Under the pieces are notes generated by a model. The model did not search any database and was not told where the DNA came from. It was given only the letters and a program-made list of their open reading frames with translations. The position numbers and the translations under genes were made by a program. A stretch of DNA of 8,022 nt from Planctomycetota bacterium (GTDB lineage: Bacteria > Planctomycetota > Phycisphaerae > WQYP01). The DNA lies in contig JAKCCC010000068.1 of NCBI GenBank assembly GCA_021838985.1, positions 1-8,022 on the forward strand, in the 5' to 3' direction. This document shows positions 5,813-8,022 of the stretch, in pieces. Numbering within the stretch: the stretch's first letter is position 1; the number at the start of each line of letters is the position of its first letter.

Positions 5813-6514
5813 CTAACCCCGCCAGCGCAGCAGCACCGTTTGGCCGGCCTGAACATGCTGCCCCACCCGCACCAGCACCTGCCAGACCTCCGGGCGCGGC
5901 ACCAAGAGCTCGGTCCGGCTGCCGAAGGCGATCATGCCGAACGGCTCCCCGCTTTGCAGCGCCTGTCCGGGTTTCAGCGGCGCGACAATGCGTCGGGCGA
6001 CGGCTCCAGCCACCTGCCGCACCACGGCGATGGGCCGAACGTTGGCCGGCGCCGCGGGCGGCAACAGCCAGATGGTATTGGCTTCATTACGCACGGCCGC
6101 CTCCGTCCGGCGCGCATCGAAAAATTCTCCCGGCTGATAGACCATCCGCCCTATGGTGGCATTACAAGGGCTGCGGTTCACATGCACGTCCAGCAGGCTC
6201 AAAAAAATGCTGATCCGTAGAGCCGGGCCGCCGAAAATCTCGTCGCGCTCCACCCGGCTGACTTCTTTGATCTCGCCATCGGCGGGGGCCAGCATAGCGC
6301 CGGGGCCAGGCGGCACGCGGCGCGGCGGGTCCCGAAAAAACGCCAGCCCCGCCACCGTCAACAGCGCACAGGCCCACCCCAGCGGCGCCCATATGCCCGC
6401 CAGTGTTGCCGTCAGGATCAAACCCGCCAGGAGTAAGGGCAGCCAGAACGTCCAGCCGTACCGCGAAAGCCGAAACCAACCGAGGGATCGCATCGCAAGC
6501 CTTTGGCGACTCAT
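5813..6514 (-). CDS. psd: Phosphatidylserine decarboxylase, pyruvoyl-dependent
   Basis: Makes phosphatidylethanolamine from phosphatidylserine at the inner membrane. The 233-residue protein is of the short form (also annotated archaetidylserine decarboxylase-like). Two hydrophobic helices (about 22-39 and 42-60) precede FFRDPPR (59-65). The self-processing residues are Asp79 (APADG), His111 (LDVHVNR) and Ser199 in FGSRTEL. Cleavage before that serine would yield a small alpha chain carrying the pyruvoyl group. RQVAGAVARRI (166-176) is another family block. The ATG at 6514 overlaps the stop of the upstream oxidoreductase as ATGA; an in-frame ATG at 6493 with AAGG upstream is an alternative. 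The next gene starts two bases after its TAG. No phosphatidylserine synthase gene (pssA), a frequent partner of short-form psd, is visible in the window. Confidence 0.93.
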   Translation of the reverse strand: MSRQRLAMRSLGWFRLSRYGWTFWLPLLLAGLILTATLAGIWAPLGWACALLTVAGLAFFRDPPRRVPPGPGAMLAPADGEIKEVSRVERDEIFGGPALRISIFLSLLDVHVNRSPCNATIGRMVYQPGEFFDARRTEAAVRNEANTIWLLPPAAPANVRPIAVVRQVAGAVARRIVAPLKPGQALQSGEPFGMIAFGSRTELLVPRPEVWQVLVRVGQHVQAGQTVLLRWRG

Positions 6515-7512
6515 TTCCGGCGTTTCGGTTTCGCCGGCCGGCCGGTCCGGGCGGATTCGTAGATCGCGTCCATCAACTCGCTTTGAATAATGCCATTGGC
6601 GGTGCTGGTCCGCGGTTCGGCCCGGCCGAGAATCGCATCAACAAAGTTATCGTTGGGCGTGTTGCTGACGCCCTGGATCGGCGGATATTTTATTTTCTGA
6701 TCGCCCTTCCACAGCTCCACCCACGAGCCGCCCCAACCGTCAATATCAGCCCGGCCGTTATCGAAAATAAAGTGCATTCGGCCGCTGCTGGCCGGGCAGT
6801 TGCCGCCAATGACAATGCTCGCCAGCACGCCGTTCTCAAAACGGACGTTGATCGACGAATTGATGTCCACGGGGGTGCCGTGATTGTCAATAAACGCGAA
6901 CACCTCCGCGATATTGCTCTCCACCGACCAGACCAGGCTGTTGAGCAGGTGGGCGCCGCTGTCGTAGGCCTGCCCGCCGCCGGAAAGCTCCGGCTTCTGC
7001 CGCCAGGCGCCCGTCGTGGCCCGCAACCAGTTCTGGGACAGCCAGCCGCTGACTAATTCCAGCCGTCCAAAGGTTTTGGCGCGGATCTGCTCCCGCAGGT
7101 AGTTGAATTCAGGTGTGCAGGGAGTGTTGTAACCAACCACGAATACCTTCTTTTTCGCCTTAACCTTCGCGTCGAGCTTATAGGCGTCTTCGACCGACGT
7201 AACCATCGGTTTTTCCATCAGCACGTGGCAACCGGCGTCCAGCGCCTCCATGCCGTGCTCAAAGTGCAGGGTGTGCGGCGTGATGATGCTTACCGCGTCT
7301 GGTTTGACCTGACGGTACATTTTGGCCCGGTCGGTAAACATGGCCGGCTTGGGATTCGCCGCACTGAACCACCGGTTCACGAACTTTTCCACGATGGCTT
7401 CCGATACATCGCAGCACGCCACCACTTCCACGTCGGGATTGGCCAGAAACCGCTGCGCATGCGCGCCGGCCATACCGCCACAGCCTAAAATCGCCACTCT
7501 CACTTTAGCCAA
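6511..7512 (-). CDS. Gfo/Idh/MocA-family NAD(P)-dependent oxidoreductase
   Basis: A 333-residue dehydrogenase of the glucose-fructose oxidoreductase / inositol dehydrogenase family, which oxidises or reduces sugars, inositols and their derivatives. The N-terminal Rossmann domain has AILGCGGMAGAH (7-18). EKP at 100-102 carries the catalytic lysine, Lys101. In the C-terminal domain SGGGQAYDSGAHLLN (177-191) provides the Asp184/His188 pair typical of the active site. There is no signal peptide from the chosen start, so it is cytosolic. The frame extends upstream to an ATG at 7575, but a strong AGGAG ends seven bases before TTG 7512, and MAKVRVAILGCGG is the family-style N-terminus, so TTG is preferred. 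It overlaps psd by four bases and probably opens that operon. The substrate cannot be deduced, and the link to phospholipid synthesis may be only transcriptional. Confidence 0.92.
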   Translation of the reverse strand: MAKVRVAILGCGGMAGAHAQRFLANPDVEVVACCDVSEAIVEKFVNRWFSAANPKPAMFTDRAKMYRQVKPDAVSIITPHTLHFEHGMEALDAGCHVLMEKPMVTSVEDAYKLDAKVKAKKKVFVVGYNTPCTPEFNYLREQIRAKTFGRLELVSGWLSQNWLRATTGAWRQKPELSGGGQAYDSGAHLLNSLVWSVESNIAEVFAFIDNHGTPVDINSSINVRFENGVLASIVIGGNCPASSGRMHFIFDNGRADIDGWGGSWVELWKGDQKIKYPPIQGVSNTPNDNFVDAILGRAEPRTSTANGIIQSELMDAIYESARTGRPAKPKRRK

Positions 7513-7518
7513 GGGAAA

Positions 7519-7527
7519 TCTCCTCTT
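7519..7527 (-). promoter_or_regulatory. Strong ribosome binding site deciding a TTG start
   Basis: On the minus strand AAGAGGAGA lies directly upstream of the oxidoreductase gene, with AGGAG ending seven bases before TTG 7512. It is the best Shine-Dalgarno match in the window, and it argues against the in-frame ATG at 7575. Confidence 0.8.
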
Positions 7528-7949
7528 ACGATCCGATACCAGCGCCGGGACGCCCGATCCACACCGTGCCCCCATTGCGCCGAACCTCGTCCCTTGATGC
7601 TACGGCCAAAACCAGCGCTACGCAAGCGCCGCCGCCCCGCGCGGAAAAATTGGGGTACTGGCAAGGTTGCGGGCGGCCGATTCGCGGGGCGGCGGCCGGG
7701 CGCCTGGGCGTTATCCTGGCGTAAGGGTTATTCGCAGCGGCGGGCGGGGGCCCACCGGCTACACGGCCGTGATTCGCGCATCGATCCGGTGCGGGTACGA
7801 GTTTCCGCCCCTGCCCCCAGCGCCAGGGAGCCGCCGAGGCCCCGATCGGCGGTACAGTTGAAAACCACAGCACCGCTCGCGCCCCAGCGCCACGTAAGTA
7901 TTATGATATACTCCCGACTAAGTAGGAACGCAGAATGAATGCGCTAGTA
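7528..7949. other. Gene-free region upstream of the oxidoreductase operon
   Basis: I see no gene I can support in this stretch. Open frames exist on both strands, but they are low-complexity Arg/Pro/Gly/Ala sequences without family motifs, as expected from very GC-rich DNA. A 19-base segment at 7726-7744 resembles one in the gap near the tRNA. At about 7893-7925 composition changes abruptly to AT-rich, with overlapping -10-like boxes (CATAAT at 7907-7902 on the minus strand, TATGAT at 7902-7907 on the plus strand). Neither has a good -35, so a promoter there is only possible. Confidence 0.4.
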
Positions 7950-8012
7950 GTAGGCACGCTCCGCGTGCCGTTAAACCAAACGAAAAAGCCACGGCACGGG
8001 GACCGTGTCCAC
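7950..8012. repeat. Inverted pair of REP-like hairpins (REPIN/BIME-like)
   Basis: Two 22-base units face each other across a 19-base spacer. The unit at 7950-7971 (plus) is a GTAG head whose last G begins the stem GGCACGC-TCC-GCGTGCC, followed by GT. The unit at 8012-7991 (minus) has head GTGG, with a stem-loop ACACGG-TCC-CCGTGC inside. Aligned, 18 of 22 positions are identical, and two of the four differences swap a C-G for a G-C pair next to the same TCC loop. A GTAG-like head before an imperfect palindrome, doubled in inverted orientation, is the arrangement described for REP sequences mobilised by RAYT (IS200-like) transposases. No RAYT gene is in the window. Confidence 0.7.
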
Positions 8013-8022
8013 CGGGGCGGAT

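Noticed and set aside
6403..7056. A 217-codon plus-strand open frame across the psd/oxidoreductase junction
   Set aside because: It is antisense to two well-supported enzymes with intact catalytic motifs and has no family features of its own.
7513..7575. ATG 7575 as the start of the Gfo/Idh/MocA gene
   Set aside because: The extra 21 residues precede the first Rossmann strand and show no signal peptide, whereas TTG 7512 has the strongest ribosome binding site in the window at ideal spacing.
7526..7938. Overlapping open frames on both strands upstream of the oxidoreductase gene
   Set aside because: Both are low-complexity Arg/Pro/Gly/Ala sequences without recognisable domains, and the minus-strand one overlaps the ribosome binding site of the real gene. 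They look like by-products of GC-rich DNA.
1..8022. A new defence, CRISPR or biosynthetic system
   Set aside because: All protein genes are recognisable housekeeping or metabolic families, no CRISPR-type spaced repeats are present, and the heptamer array has no spacers.

Overview
The window is a GC-rich bacterial segment in which almost everything is transcribed leftward (minus strand). It holds seven intact housekeeping or metabolic genes, one tRNA gene, the 3' end of an IS630-type transposase at the left edge, and several non-coding stretches with unusual repeats and hairpins. The coding genes are chromosomal in character (fatty acid, phospholipid, cell-wall and tRNA-modification enzymes). 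A Gfo/Idh/MocA oxidoreductase and an S4-less TlyA homologue beside a short phosphatidylserine decarboxylase would fit a Planctomycetota/Verrucomicrobiota-like organism. That placement is a weak inference from gene style, not something the sequence proves.

In transcription order from right to left: a structured, gene-poor region (7513-8022) contains an inverted pair of REP-like hairpins. It is followed by a tight cluster of a Gfo/Idh/MocA oxidoreductase (TTG start at 7512), phosphatidylserine decarboxylase (ATGA overlap) and a TlyA-family methyltransferase (2-base gap). Next come an eight-copy heptamer repeat and a tRNA-Ala(CGC) with its own promoter. A 395-base gap packed with hairpins then leads to enoyl-ACP reductase fabI, which ends in a hairpin terminator. 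The last cluster is a Sua5-type threonylcarbamoyl-AMP synthase, alanine racemase (ATGA overlap) and a D-2-hydroxyacid dehydrogenase (9-base gap), closed by an intrinsic terminator. The IS630 transposase tail lies beyond it in the opposite orientation.

The two clusters are probably separate operons: an envelope/lipid one (psd, with fabI nearby) and a cell-wall/tRNA-modification one (Sua5-alr-hydroxyacid dehydrogenase). I see no defence system, biosynthetic cluster or other new multi-gene system. The least explained parts are non-coding: the covarying duplicated hairpins with a 44-base two-tier hairpin between fabI and the tRNA, the exact-period heptamer array, and the REP-like inverted pair at the right end.
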